DNA of 64,000 nucleotides from Panagrolaimus kolymaensis. Taxonomy: Eukaryota > Nematoda > Chromadorea > Rhabditida > Panagrolaimidae. The translations under genes were made by a program, and so were the position numbers. The notes below the pieces were generated by a model. That model was not told where the DNA came from, did not search any database, and saw only the letters and a program-made list of their open reading frames with translations. Shown in pieces: positions 46,192 through 57,446 of the stretch. The stretch covers positions 3,968,001 through 4,032,000 of the forward strand of contig JAJQJQ010000014.1 of assembly GCA_028622995.1 (NCBI GenBank). Direction: 5' to 3'. Within the stretch, counting starts at the first letter, position 1, and each line of letters opens with the position of its first letter.

Positions 46192-47348
46192 GCGTGATTT
46201 TTAAATTGGATATAAAGATTTTATAAATTAAAAAAATCATTAAACAAAAAATATATTGTTTGTATAAAATTTGCATTTTTGTCTCTTTTGTTCTCGTTCT
46301 TTAAAAAATTGTAAATAAATACTGTTTCTTTAAAAAAGACTTAAGAATGCAAAAAAAAAAAAACGATTTTATTTTTGTGAATTCTGTTACAAATATTTTC
46401 TAATATATTTTTTTGAAATAAAAACAATATTTAAGTAAATGTGAACAAGGTCAAATGTTCTAGGTTCATTTTGTAACATAAATTTCTTTTGCTTTTAAAT
46501 TGGATGTCTTAAACAATAGAAACTTTAACAAACTTTATTTATGTACATATGTATTTCATTAACTTTTTAAATTATTAACTGTCGAACATTTTATTTATTT
46601 TTAACATTAAAAAAATGCGTTTTGGACCATAAACAAATAAATCATGCGGAATGAAGAAGTACAGAGAAAAAAAAAGAAAGAATTAATAAATATTAAAAAA
46701 AAAGTTTCTATTTCCCACGTCACCAATATTGAATTATAAATATTTTCCAACTTTAACAGTTAACAATGCTTATGTAATCAATCATGCAATGAAAACAAAT
46801 TAATTTTGTAAGATTGTTTATTTTCTTCTACTTGAAAAAGAAATTTTTTGTAAATCTTTTAATTTTCTCAAACTACGTATCTTTTTTGTGTTTTTATAGA
46901 GTTTTATTTTTGGAATATTTTTGATTTAAGTGGTTTTGTCCAATACAAAAGTTTTTTCTTTCTTTTATTTTAACGTCTAAAATGACCTTTATAATTAAGT
47001 TTTTTTTCAAAACGAAATTATTAAAATTGATTTTAAAAAAAATGAATTATACATAATGTGTTTATTGAGCCATTAAAATTGTTAATTCATTAAGTGTAAT
47101 TAAAAAATTAGTCATTTACTGAGAAAAGAGATATTCTAGAAAGAAAAGGTAAGGTAGCAAAATTAATGTATTTAAAAATTTTTTTTAATTATTTTAATTA
47201 AAAAGAAAACGTAGATGCCTATTTATGTATTTATAAAGTAATTATTCTCATGAAATTATTTATAAAAAAGAAACTTTAAAAAGTTGTAAAATTTCTTTTA
47301 TATTATTTCTTTTCTTGCGAATATATATTATTTTTATTATAAAAGAAA
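46192..47348. other. AT-rich intergenic sequence
   Basis: No gene seen; homopolymer runs only. Confidence 0.5.
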
Positions 47349-48732
47349 ATGACAATGTTATTACAACTTTTGAAATATAATGACATCTTAGCTTCAATAA
47401 CAGCATTTTTTGGTAATATTTTATTACTTTATTTGGTGATAACTGTAAATAAAACAAATATGAAACAAATTTCATTGATTTTAATTCAAAATTGTTTACT
47501 TGATTTGAGTGTATCCATTTCTACTGCGTTGACACAACCGGTTAGTTTGAATTTTTTATTTTTTGTGTGTTATTTTTTTGTTAGATAAAATTTTTGAAAA
47601 ATAAAAATTCCAAATAAGTGAAAGCTCATAATTGCATGATTTCAGCAAGTTATCGTTCTTAACCGATCAGTTTATCTGATTATTGGAAGCCCTTTGCATG
47701 TTTTGGGATTCAATGCAGGTTCCATAATTGTTTGCATTTATGCTTCATGTGTATTGACTTCGATGAATGCTATGTGTATTCCATTTCATATTCGATATTT
47801 ATCTATTTGCAAGTGAGTTAGACATCAGAAAAAATAGAGTTGTTCAAAAAAGTATGCAAATTTTTATTTTACATGTTTTGACTTTGAAAGTTCTTCACAA
47901 AATACAGGTTTGTTTTTTTAGGAACAAATCCATCAGTATCAGTCGAGTAATTTTGATTTATACTTTACTATTACTTACTTTTGTTTTAATTTTGATTGGA
48001 TTTCTTTGGTGTTATCCACCAAATTCAGAACATTATGAAGAGTTTAAAGATGCTTTAAAAACAGGATTTTGGTTGGATGAATATCCAAATGGACCTACTT
48101 TTGTTGCATCTAAACTTGTATGTTATTTTTTAAGGGGTGCTAAATTAATTCCAATTTCCCTGAAAAAAACTATTGTGAAACCATTTTAAATTTATAAAAA
48201 GATATTTGCTTTTTAGGATCGCTTTTCATTTATTATTCCATATGGTTTTTTATTTATACTTTCTGGAATTAGCGATGGATTAATTATTTATTATAGCATA
48301 GCGATAACAAGAAAATTACAAAACCATATGACTTCTTTTACAGGGTCTAAATTGCTTAATAAACAGCTTCATAAAACATTAATAATTCAGGTTAGCATCA
48401 AATCATACTTTTTTAGCTGCCAGAAATATGAACTTTTTAATAAACAATTTTTTTAGGCAATTGGCCCATTTTTAGTTAGCGATATACCATTAATTGGATT
48501 GGTAACAATGATGTTTTTAAAAATTGAAAACTTAAATGTTGCATTATTTCTTTCTTTTTTTCTTGGTTGGATTCCTGTTATTAACCCGATAGTTGCAATA
48601 ATAATTATTTCACCATATCGAAAAAGAGTGGAACAAATTTTGAGATTTAAATTTGGTAACTTATCTGTCGCAATTTCTGCTCAAAACAAAATTCCAACAA
48701 TTGATAATGGAATTATTCCTACTATTCATTAA
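47349..48732 (+). CDS. Serpentine chemoreceptor (Str/Srd-like), divergent paralog 3
   Basis: Five exons (47349-47540, 47646-47812, 47922-48117, 48217-48390, 48457-48732) encode 334 residues. Exon lengths 192/167/174 match the other two intact receptors; exon 3 is 12 bases longer. TM1 (FFGNILLLYLV), IRYLSICK, FLWCYPPNSEHYEE, LNKQLHKTL, GWIPVINPIVA and SPYRKRV are present. Intron 2 here has a normal GT donor (AA/GTGAGT), unlike the GC donor in both close paralogs. The sequence is clearly more distant than the other two are from each other. Likely a chemosensory receptor with unknown ligand. Confidence 0.86.
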
Positions 48733-48740
48733 CTATGCTT

Positions 48741-48986
48741 TTATTCCATTATTATACCATGCTGGAGGAAAAAAGTCCACCATTCCCAACGATTATAATT
48801 ATAAAATATGCCGGTGTTATTTTCAAATGCTTCGCATTGAAATCGAACTATTCCATTTTTAGGGCAAAGACTATCTCTTAATTCAAATTCAATTGCTTCA
48901 TTTGGGCCGTCCAAATTTTCTGCAAGGTTTATCGTTGCAATTTTGTGATCGGTTGTTGAATTTCCTTTAAATGGGGGATCATTTGC
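48741..48986 (-). pseudogene. Fragment of a Ly6/galectin-like gene C-terminal module
   Basis: An 82-codon minus-strand frame sits behind a splice acceptor. It contains EAIEFELRDSLCP-x-x-GIVRFQ and a WEWWTFF segment that matches the C-terminal module (VIEYELRKSFCP...VVRFQ...EWFLLG) of the gene at 43798-45141. No other exons of that gene are found upstream on the minus strand, and the frame ends directly beside the 3' end of the receptor. It is either the last exon of a lost gene or a relic. Confidence 0.65.
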
Positions 48987-49353
48987 CTAAAAATACTATA
49001 GTTTTAATGAAATCAGAGTTTTTTAAATGTCTTTTGCAAAACTTACTTTATAATTTTTTAACCCATGTGATATTATAAAACATGTTTTCCGAATTTTTAA
49101 AATAAAATATTGTATTTATAAAATAAGCCAAAATATTCTTTATTATTTCGAGAAATATCTTTTAATTTGTAAAATTGAAAAAAAAATTAAATTGTCTGTT
49201 GTCACATATTGTTTCTTGAAAAAATATTCTTACCAACAAAAAGGAAAAAGGAGCTTTTGTTTTATCAGTAATTGTCACAAAATTTTTGCTTCAGTTTGAA
49301 GAAAAGTAAAATAACTTATTTTAATCAATTGATTTTTTTAACTTATCACTAAA
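48987..49353. other. Intergenic, no gene seen
   Basis: A/T-rich 5' region of the C-type lectin gene. Confidence 0.45.
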
Positions 49354-49361
49354 TATATAAA
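49354..49361 (+). promoter_or_regulatory. TATA box of the double C-type lectin gene
   Basis: TATATAAA, 60 bp upstream of the ATG at 49421. Confidence 0.5.
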
Positions 49362-49420
49362 AACAAGACCCCTTTCCTTTATTTCTATAATTTTGTTTTA
49401 GATTTTTTTAGCAACATAAA

Positions 49421-50509
49421 ATGGTGCTTGGCCAATTTATTCTTCTTTTTTTATATTATTTCCATTTTGCGATTAGTGTTTGTCCAAATGGAGGCCTTGA
49501 ATGGCAATCAACTTGCTTGCTTTTTCATTCCAATGAAACCGGATTTGGTGATGCAGAAATAACTTGCAGGAATTTAGGTGGACATTTGTCTTCAGTTCAC
49601 GATGCTTTTACCAATGTTATTTTAGGGCGTAAGTTCAGTTTTGTTATTTTTAATGAGAGTAGTAAATACCATAAAAGCGCTTTTGCTACTTTTTTTATTT
49701 TTTCAAAAAATAAATAAAAACAATTTTAACTTTTTTAGAGGAAGCTTTAAAGTATTTTAATCAAAGCTCTGTAGTTGATTTTTGGATTGGCGCCAATACT
49801 TTAACGTCTAAAACTTGGACATGGACCGATGATACATCTTTTGATTATTTTGATTGGAAGCAAGGAGAACCTTTGAATGTCACTGGAGCTAATTGTGCTG
49901 CTTTATCAACGACAGATGGATATTGGAGCGCTCAAGATTGTTATAAATTTAAACCATTTGTTTGTGTAATTCCCCATAGTTTGATTACTACCCCAATTTC
50001 ACCGACAACAAGTACCACAACGATAACAGTAGCATCGACAACCACGTACATCACCGGCTGTCCCATTGGATGGGAATACTATCAACCTACAGGTTCTTGT
50101 TATGGTGTATTTATGAATAATCAAAGTTGGAATGCATCAGAAAAAAATTGTCAAACTTATGGAGCGCATTTAGCTTCAGTTCACAGTGAAGCGGAATTTC
50201 AATTTATTAATAGTGAGTTTTATTTATTTTCCTCCAAATTATTTATTTTTTATAGATATAACTTCTCTGCCACATTGCCGTTTTGTTTGGCTGGGATTAC
50301 ATTCAGATGATAATCATAAAACATGGAAATGGACTGATAATACTCCATTTGATTATGCAAAATGGGGCGGTATTGACTCACCTCATACTGATGCATCATA
50401 CCTTTGTGTGCTCATTTACAGACTTGGTAATAAAGTCGTTAACTTTAAAAATGTTCCATGTGGCTTTAATACGTACAGCATTTGCAAAAAGCCTTATAAC
50501 GCAGGCTAA
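49421..50509 (+). CDS. Secreted C-type lectin with two lectin domains
   Basis: Three exons (49421-49628, 49739-50212, 50256-50509) encode 311 residues: a signal peptide (1-20), CTLD-1, a Thr/Ser-rich linker (PTTSTTT-type) and CTLD-2. CTLD-1 has GGHLSSVH, FWIGANT, TWTDDT and GEPLN (a near-EPN loop), ending in CYKFKPFVC. CTLD-2 has GAHLASVHSE, VWLGLHSD, TWKWTDNTPFDYAKW and YSICKK. Its loop reads GGIDSP instead of EPN, so sugar binding there is less sure. The layout with two domains and a mucin-like linker is typical of nematode clec genes of the immune class. No GPI or TM end is seen, so it is secreted. Confidence 0.9.
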
Positions 50510-51795
50510 CTTGATAACACTTTTTTGAACTTTCGTGCTATTTATTACACCATAAAAAAGCTTCAAAAAATTTTAATTTATTTATTTCCATTTGCATTTT
50601 TAAATCATCAAAATATTTATTTACCTGAATTATTTTTGTCGCTTTTTTTTTTACATTATTTCATTTTTGTGACAAATATTAACCAATAACAGTAATTTCT
50701 TTCATTTTTTTCAAACATTTTATATTTTTGCCAAAAGATTGCAAGAAAATCTCTTCAACGGTATTATGAAATTTATTATAAATTGAGCGGAGATAAATTT
50801 CATTTACATTTAAATCAAAAAAATTGCAAAAATAATGAATTAAATTGGATATTTTCCTTTTCTTACATTACTAAAAAAACTTTAACCCATTCTTCAAATC
50901 AAAATTGGATATAAAAAAATAATAAACTATTATATTTAAAAATAGCTTATTTTCAAAATAAAATTAATAATTTAAAGAGAAAATAAAGTACATATAGATA
51001 ATGAATTCACAACAAAACAAAATGAGATACGAGAAACTCCTAAAATCATAAAAAAGTTTATTTTTTATTTAGCAAATGTCCGTCTTTTCTTCTACACAGC
51101 AAAAAGTTAAAGAAACTATTTTCAATTATGTCTTTTTAAAACTTTTGATAGTCCAACAAAAAAAGCAACTATGCCTAATTCTACCGTTATTTAACAACTT
51201 TTGTAAAATTAAAAAAAATTATTAATTGTAAAAAAATATGTATTCTCCATTATCCATCAAAAAATGATTCATACTTTAGAAAGAAAAAAAACGCCTAAAA
51301 TGAAGTTAAATTTAGAGAGATAGCGGGAGAAGGAAAGAAAAAAAAAGACACGTAGAAAGAAAGATCAAAAAATCAAAAAAGGCGTACATGTTTAACAAAG
51401 GATTATTTTGTCTCCTTCTTCTTTTGTTTCATATTAGAAAAGTGATAATAACACAAAATTGAGGTGAAAATGAGAACCCTACCTAAAAAAATTTGTCATA
51501 ATCAGTGTGTGATAATGCGCACAATTTTTTTTTTAATGGAATTTAAAAGAAAATGACTATTTTTTTCCCAAAAACATGCATAATTTACAAGAAATAAACT
51601 TTGATGATTTCATTATTTCAAATAATTCCGGAAAATTAGTTTTTTTTGGGCGGATTCTTTCCTCAATTTCATAAGCATTGATAAAATTTAACAATAAAAA
51701 TGTTTCAATATATAAGAAAAATAGTTTAAAAGAAAAATAAATATAATACAATATTTTACAACAGTCAGTCATTTAGTGATTCAGTTCAAGCAAAA
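50510..51795. other. Intergenic, no gene seen
   Basis: A/T-rich. The ORF at 51557-51772 (minus) is antisense to the 5' flank of the Ly6-like gene and has no motif. Confidence 0.45.
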
Positions 51796-52623
51796 ATGAA
51801 AACTTGTATAATTTTACTAATATTTGCTACAATTATTCAAACTTCAATTTCTATTTATATTTCACCAATAAATTTTGATTTAATTGGTCGAAAATGTGTT
51901 AATGGAATATTCCTAAATAGTACAGACACATCAGGTGGAATCGAATATTGAAAATCTTGTGGTACTCATCCTTTTAGTATGTATAAAAATTTTCTGATTT
52001 ATAATCTGATTTTTTTAAACCAATCTTTTTAAGGACCGGGTGCTTGCGTAGCTAAAATCTCCGCGGATAATAGCGTACTAGTGGGTTGTGATAACGATGC
52101 TCAATATTTTACAGTACAGCCCCATACTGGATCCGGGTGTTATATGGATGATTCAGATCCTGATACTCCTTCTTGGATTTGTTATTGTAATACAGATAAT
52201 TGTAATGATTGCGTCACAAATGGTTTATGTTTTTATCCAAAAAAGCAACCCGCAACAATCCCCTCTTCGCCGAGTCCAACGCCTACAGATTTATCAACTT
52301 CAGTTTCTTCTTCACTTCCAGAAGAACAGCAGCTTACATCAACAACATCAACGATTTCTTCTCCACCACCACCAATGTTTTCTGATACATCAACCAAAGT
52401 CGTTGTTTCTACAACATTTTCAGAAGATCCAAGTACATTTGAAACCTCAAAAACTATAAAAACAACCAAAGCAACTATTACGATGACCACATCGTCCTCT
52501 ACTTCTTCGTCAACAACCACGACAACAACAAATAATTCGATTAAAAGATATTTACAAAGCTTTGAACTAATTTTAAGTCTTTGCATTTTATTTGTTTTAA
52601 AATTTCATGGAGGTTTCTTGTGA
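51796..52623 (+). pseudogene. Ly6-like GPI-anchored protein with an in-frame TGA, member 1
   Basis: Two exons (51796-51976, 52034-52623) align with the intact gene at 54106-54752. A signal peptide is followed by a Cys-rich Ly6-type block with CYCNTDNCNDC near its end, a long Ser/Thr/Pro stalk (about residues 155-230) and a hydrophobic C-terminus that could direct a GPI anchor. Codon 52 in exon 1 is TGA (51949-51951), just before the KSCGTHP block. Everything else is open. It is either a recent nonsense mutation, a sequencing error or a readthrough or selenocysteine codon (no SECIS was examined). The Ly6 fold is the same fold as three-finger proteins; no toxin function is implied. Confidence 0.6.
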
Positions 52624-52711
52624 ATAAATAACAATAAATTTTAAAAAATAAAAGGTACTTTCGTCAATTTGAATAAAAACAATTCTAAAAGAATGGCGCA
52701 TGCATTTAAAG

Positions 52712-52916
52712 GACATATTCATTTCATCTTTTTTTCAAACACGCGGCTGGATATTCCATCATGCTGCAATATTGCAAAGCCCGTAAAGTACAGTAATGTA
52801 CAGTAATGTACAGTAATTTTACGTTCAAATTACTGTACTTTACGGGCTTTGCAATATTGCAGCATGATGGAATATCCAGCCGCGTGTTTGAAAAAAAGAT
52901 GAAATGAACAGGGCCC
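52712..52916. mobile_element. Foldback MITE of about 205 bp
   Basis: Arms 52718-52796 and 52830-52908 are 79-bp exact reverse complements containing AACACGCGGCTGGATATTCC. The loop has a GTACAGTAAT unit in tandem. A TTTAAAG direct repeat (52705-52711 and 52917-52923) flanks the element as a likely target-site duplication of about 7 bp. No coding. A partial match to the first 30 bp of the arm occurs near 61121. Confidence 0.82.
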
Positions 52917-52923
52917 TTTAAAG

Positions 52924-53442
52924 AAAAATTTACTAGTTAAGAATCTCTGAAAAAAATTGCTTCGAACCTGAAAATACGGTCTTTTAAATCATATTTTAAT
53001 TGAAACAAATCTCAAAAAAATATTTGTTTCTGTTAATAAAATATTATTTTTTGCTCCTTTCACCTCTTTTAACCGATAAATAAACATTAAAAAGCAAAGA
53101 TTATATTTTATTTAAAAAATGATTAATTTTTTCTACAGAACAAAAATTTAATGAAACAATTTTCAATTGCACCTATATTATTTTAACTCTTGATAACACA
53201 ACAAAGACAAACAATTCCATAAGTCGTCTACCCCAATTTTATTGCTTTTGTACAAACCACAAATTAGTTGTACAAAATATTTAACTCTTTGCTATTGAAT
53301 TGTTCAATAAAACTTATTGGTTTTTTTTCTTTTCAATGGCAAAAAAAATAATAAAAATAATAGCAACAAATTTAAGAAAAAAATAGTAAAATCAATAGAG
53401 GCGCAAAAAAATGACATAAACAAAAATTTATCAAATTTTTAT
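52924..53442. other. Intergenic, no gene seen
   Basis: A/T-rich spacer. Confidence 0.45.
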
Positions 53443-53744
53443 TTAAATTCGAAAAGTTTGTTTTCGATCTTCATGAATTAATTGCATATTTGTTTGAAGA
53501 ACTATAAAGTCTTTGGAATCTCCTCCATTTTTATCAGGATGATATAATCTTGTTAATTTTCTAAAAGCTTTATTAATTTCATAATTGCTGTTTGATGGTC
53601 GAATACCCAAAAAATCGTAAGCTTTTTCTACCGCAATTGATGTAGGAAAATCAAATACTTTTTCTGTTATTACAGAAAGGTTTTGGGATAGACAAAAAGA
53701 TTATTTTAAACAATACATTAATAAATGTCTTGTCGCATACCCAT
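53443..53744 (-). CDS. Minimal J-domain (DnaJ-like) protein
   Basis: Two exons encode only 74 residues. Exon 1 is just four bases (ATGG, 53744-53741), then exon 2 is 53663-53443. The predicted protein is little more than a J-domain: AYDFLGI (16-22), helix II KAFRKLTRLY, the signature HPD at 43-45, then KNGGDSKDF and a final helix. It has no signal peptide, glycine region or C-terminal domain. HPD proteins stimulate Hsp70 ATPases, so this could be a stripped-down partner. The four-base first exon is the weak point: an upstream exon is possible, but it joins in frame with a proper GT-AG intron. Confidence 0.72.
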
Positions 53745-54105
53745 AAAAGAATCGTAAAGGCAAGAAATAAAGCAAGAACATAAAATAAAAATGCGCAAAA
53801 ATCTCTAGAGTTCCGAGGACATAAAAAAGACAAAGTTTATTTGATGTATTTAAAAAATGTGAATTCTCATTTTGTAGCTAGAAATTTAAAGGAAGTGAGT
53901 GTATCAACCGCCTAGGAGATTTTACGACGGGCGTTTCTAGCACGAGAATATATTTATACAATACAATATAATAAAAAAATGTCGGCATAAACAAATATAA
54001 ACGAATCTTAAAAAATCATTTATCTTTTTTTTCCATTTTAGGTTCCTAAATTTTGCGGAAAGTAGTCGAATCAAACATTTGCTGAAATTGGTGAAATAAA
54101 AAAAA
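53745..54105. other. Intergenic
   Basis: A/T-rich. An ORF antisense at 53937-54137 has no motif. Confidence 0.45.
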
Positions 54106-54752
54106 ATGAAAGCATTTTTACTTATTACTCTTTTCACTGCTTGTACTTCTCATATTTCTTTTTTCTCATCTGAAAATGGTAGTGTCCCTCGACCCATAAA
54201 GTTTGGAGCAACTGGACGATATTGTGTTAGTGGATCAATGGATCTCAATTCTGATACTCCAATTGGAATTAATATGAATCATTATTGCGGTGTTCATATG
54301 CTTGGTAAGCTTTTAAATTTTTTGTTTGTTTTTCAAATAAAAATTTTTTTTCAAAATATTTAATTTAAGATTATCGAGCTTGTGTATCTATCACTTACTC
54401 ACATAATACCTTAAAAATGGGATGTGATAATGATGAAGGATTTTCCACGTGCAATCATGATCAAGATAATTACTACATGAGTGATGGAGCTTATGTTCAT
54501 TGTTGCAATGAAGATCATTGCAATGATTGCACAAATTATCAAACTTATTGCTATTTTCCAAAACCATCAACAGTCTATGCTCCACCGCTCTCTTTTCCAA
54601 ATACTACAACCATTACAACAACAACTACCACAACGACTACCTCAACTACAACCCCCCTAATAACAACCACGAAAAAATCATGTGCAATCATCCAAGAGTT
54701 AAGCTTAATTTTAGTCCTTCCAATTTTGATTGGATCGAAAACTTTGAGTTAA
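54106..54752 (+). CDS. Ly6-like GPI-anchored protein, member 2
   Basis: Two exons (54106-54304, 54370-54752) encode 193 residues. After a signal peptide (1-16) there is a Cys-rich Ly6-type block (RYC, YC, AC, GCDND, C...CC, CNDC). The CC-N-x-x-HCN ending is typical of the fold. A Thr/Pro stalk (PLSFPNTTT and a Thr run) and a C-terminal hydrophobic stretch suitable for GPI attachment follow. The exon split is the same as in members 1 and 3. Nematode Ly6 proteins act at the cell surface, often on receptors or channels; the partner here is unknown. This is the intact member of the three. Confidence 0.78.
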
Positions 54753-55891
54753 AATTTTTATTTAAAGTTTTAAGAAATTGTGGTTGCTAAATAAAACAAA
54801 GTTGGTAAAAAAATTGTATTAATTAACTTTAACATAAATAACCTAAGAAAAATGATGGTTGAATAAAGTTGGAAATATACAAACAATTTTTTTTTCTAAA
54901 TAAATTTATTTCTTTTTTACAGTAATAGCCCGATATTTGAGAAGAAATAAAAAATTTCGCAACTAAAATTTTTTTTGAAACGGTATCAAACTGTAAACAA
55001 ATAAGAGAGCACGGATTTCTCATCTTGATGAATTGCCACATCTTCAACAGAGCAAAAATTTAACGAACCAATTTCAAATTTTCTCTTTTTTAACTCTTGA
55101 TAAAAAATAAATTATAATCAGTTCTACTATCACCTAATTCTGGGTTAAAAATAGCATAAAATATTTAAGCTAATTTTTTCTACTCTTTTTTTTGTAGAAA
55201 CTTTTTTTGCCAACATTTTTTTATATTAAAAAACATTTTGAAATAATTTTTTTTTCACAAAAAAGAAAAATTATTTCATTTATTTAAAAAAAGTCACGTC
55301 CGTTTTGTGGTTAAATAAAATAATGAAGCAATTTTCAATTGTCTTTTCTTTTTTTAACCTCTGATAACACACTAAATTGCAACGACGTCTAGTCTACTGA
55401 TGTTTTAATGCTTTTGTACAAACAGATAATTAGTTATAAAAATAAATATGTATTGGCAATTTAACCGCAAAACAAAAAATGTGGTTAATAAAACATTAAT
55501 TAAAAGGTTGAAAATTAAAAAAGAAGCTATTATTCATAAGGAAAACAAAATTGCTTAAGAGAGTTCTAAAAAAATTGTTAATTTTATATTTTTATTTTAT
55601 TGTCAAATTATTCTGTTTGTTGTAGAAATCAAGAAATGCTACTAACAAAAATATGACAGAATTATTTCTTAAAAGGGCCTCCTCAATATTTTTTGAATGT
55701 ATGTATATAAAGTAGTACATAAAGTCTGTGTCGATAATGGGGCGCTCCGCCTACAAAACTGTTATAAAAATGGCATCAATATTGATAAAGCTCCCAAAAA
55801 CAAGGTTTTTTCACTTTTGATAGTAGAGTTTGGCGGAAAGTAGTTGAGAGTCAGTTAATTTCTTCTACTGCTGTAAAAAAAGAATCCAAAA
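54753..55891. other. Intergenic, no gene seen
   Basis: A/T-rich. ORF at 54829-55047 (minus) has no motif. Confidence 0.45.
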
Positions 55892-56742
55892 ATGAAAGCA
55901 TTTTTATTTTTTACTGTTTTTGCTGCTGCCATTTTTCATATTTCGTTTTCTGTTGTTACTATTGTCAAACCTGAAAAGTTTGGTGTTGATGGGCGATATT
56001 GTACTCATGGTACGTATGAACTTGGTTCAAACACAATTATCAATATAAATGATAATGAATTTTGTGGACTTCATCCATTTTGTAAGTTAGATTTATATAT
56101 TTTTAGCTGCTAAACGACAAACATCCCTTTATTTCATAACTTTGTAAAAGATTTTTTTGGTTCGCCCAAACACATCCCATTAAGAAATTGCTCATCGATT
56201 TTTTATGTGCCGCTGTTGTTTTGTTTAATCGATTCAAAAAAAAGTTCGCTGTAAGTCACTGCTTTTTTTACCCTTCTTTGGCTAAAAAAACCAATCTATT
56301 TTATTTTGTTATTTTTTTTATAAAAAAATGGTTAACTTATTTATTCTTCGAAATGGGAATTTTGTTGATAAAGGCATTTGCAAGCTAACCATTAATTTTG
56401 TTAATCGTTTGATAATTGTTGAACCTCAAGGTTTGTCGTATTTTGAGCTTATAAAAAATATATAATAAAAATAAATTTAAAATAATTTGTTCTTTTCTGA
56501 TTTTTAGCGGGAACTCCAACAATAAATATTGTTGCAACCAAAGCTATTTTTATTCGAGATGAAGTAAGTTTTTTCTTTTTTCTTTATTTTTTTCAAAGTT
56601 TTCGTAAACTTTTTTTCTTTGTTGTTGTTTTCAGGATTTGCTTAACATTCAAAATCCATATGGTAATATTAATATTTGCCTTCAATTTGACAATGCAAAT
56701 TGTTGTCAACGAGTTTATAATGCTATCACTCGGGCACTATAA
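55892..56742 (+). CDS. Ly6-like secreted protein, member 3, truncated by an inserted element
   Basis: Three exons (55892-56081, 56508-56563, 56635-56742) encode 117 residues. The signal peptide and KFGVDGRYCTHG block match member 2 closely. The downstream part is shorter and ends ...ANCCQRVYNAITRAL. The last five codons and the TAA (56740-56742) come from the terminal sequence of the element that starts about 56727. The stalk and GPI signal of members 1 and 2 are missing. An unusually long first intron (426 bp) follows exon 1. If the RNA is made, the product would be a soluble Ly6-like protein. It may equally be a pseudogene. Confidence 0.62.
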
Positions 56743-57446
56743 GGTCATTTTTGACCGTGTCGAGACCCAACGAAATATTTTTTTCAAAGTTTATACCAAT
56801 TCTTTTTATTAATAAATTTTTTAAATATTTTTGATTATAAAACCATATTGGGAAAGAGATATGGAAGATATTGATACCAAGTTTCATTACGTTTGTGAAC
56901 AATTTGATCGACTTCCAATCAACTCAACCTTCAATCGAAGATCAGATTATCCTAGAACCGTGGATTTTTAATCGGTATGCAAAATCAAATCCCCCACATC
57001 GAGATGAACATGGTTAGTTCGTTTTTTCCTAAAAAAATTTGAAATTCGACCTGAATCATAACATTTAGTGCTAGAAAACGTCAAAAAGGAGTAAAAAAAC
57101 ATCTATTTTTTGGACAAAATGTTATGATTCAGGTCGAATTTCAAATTTTTTTAGGAAAAAACGAACTAACCATGTTCATCTCGATGTGGGGGATTTGATT
57201 TTGCATACCGATTAAAAATCCACGGTTCTAGGATAATCTGATCTTCGATTGAAGGTTGAGTTGATTGGAAGTCGATCAAATTGTTCACAAACGTAATGAA
57301 ACTTGGTATCATTAGCTTCCTTATCGCATCCAAAATATGAATTTAATTATAAAAATAATTAAAAATCATATCATAAAAATGAATTACAGTTAAATCTAAA
57401 AAAAAACTTTCGTATCGAGAACGCGTGACCTTATTGTGCTCGGGGA
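56727..57446. mobile_element. Inverted-repeat element of about 720 bp containing a perfect 195-bp palindrome
   Basis: Outer ends: CACTCGGGCACTATAAGGTCA (from 56727), and the reverse complement of CCCGAGCACAATAAGGTCA at the right (to about 57446), about 84% alike by eye. No target-site duplication could be fixed. Inside lies a perfect foldback (56872-57066 paired with 57117-57311, loop 57067-57116). The left end supplies the stop codon of the Ly6-like gene. No transposase. Confidence 0.7.
56872..57311. repeat. Perfect 195-bp inverted repeat with 50-bp loop
   Basis: Left arm 56872-57066 and right arm 57117-57311 are exact reverse complements in every base I compared. Perfect arms of this length are unusual for an old element and imply a recent insertion or arm-to-arm gene conversion. 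Transcripts would form a long hairpin. Confidence 0.88.
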
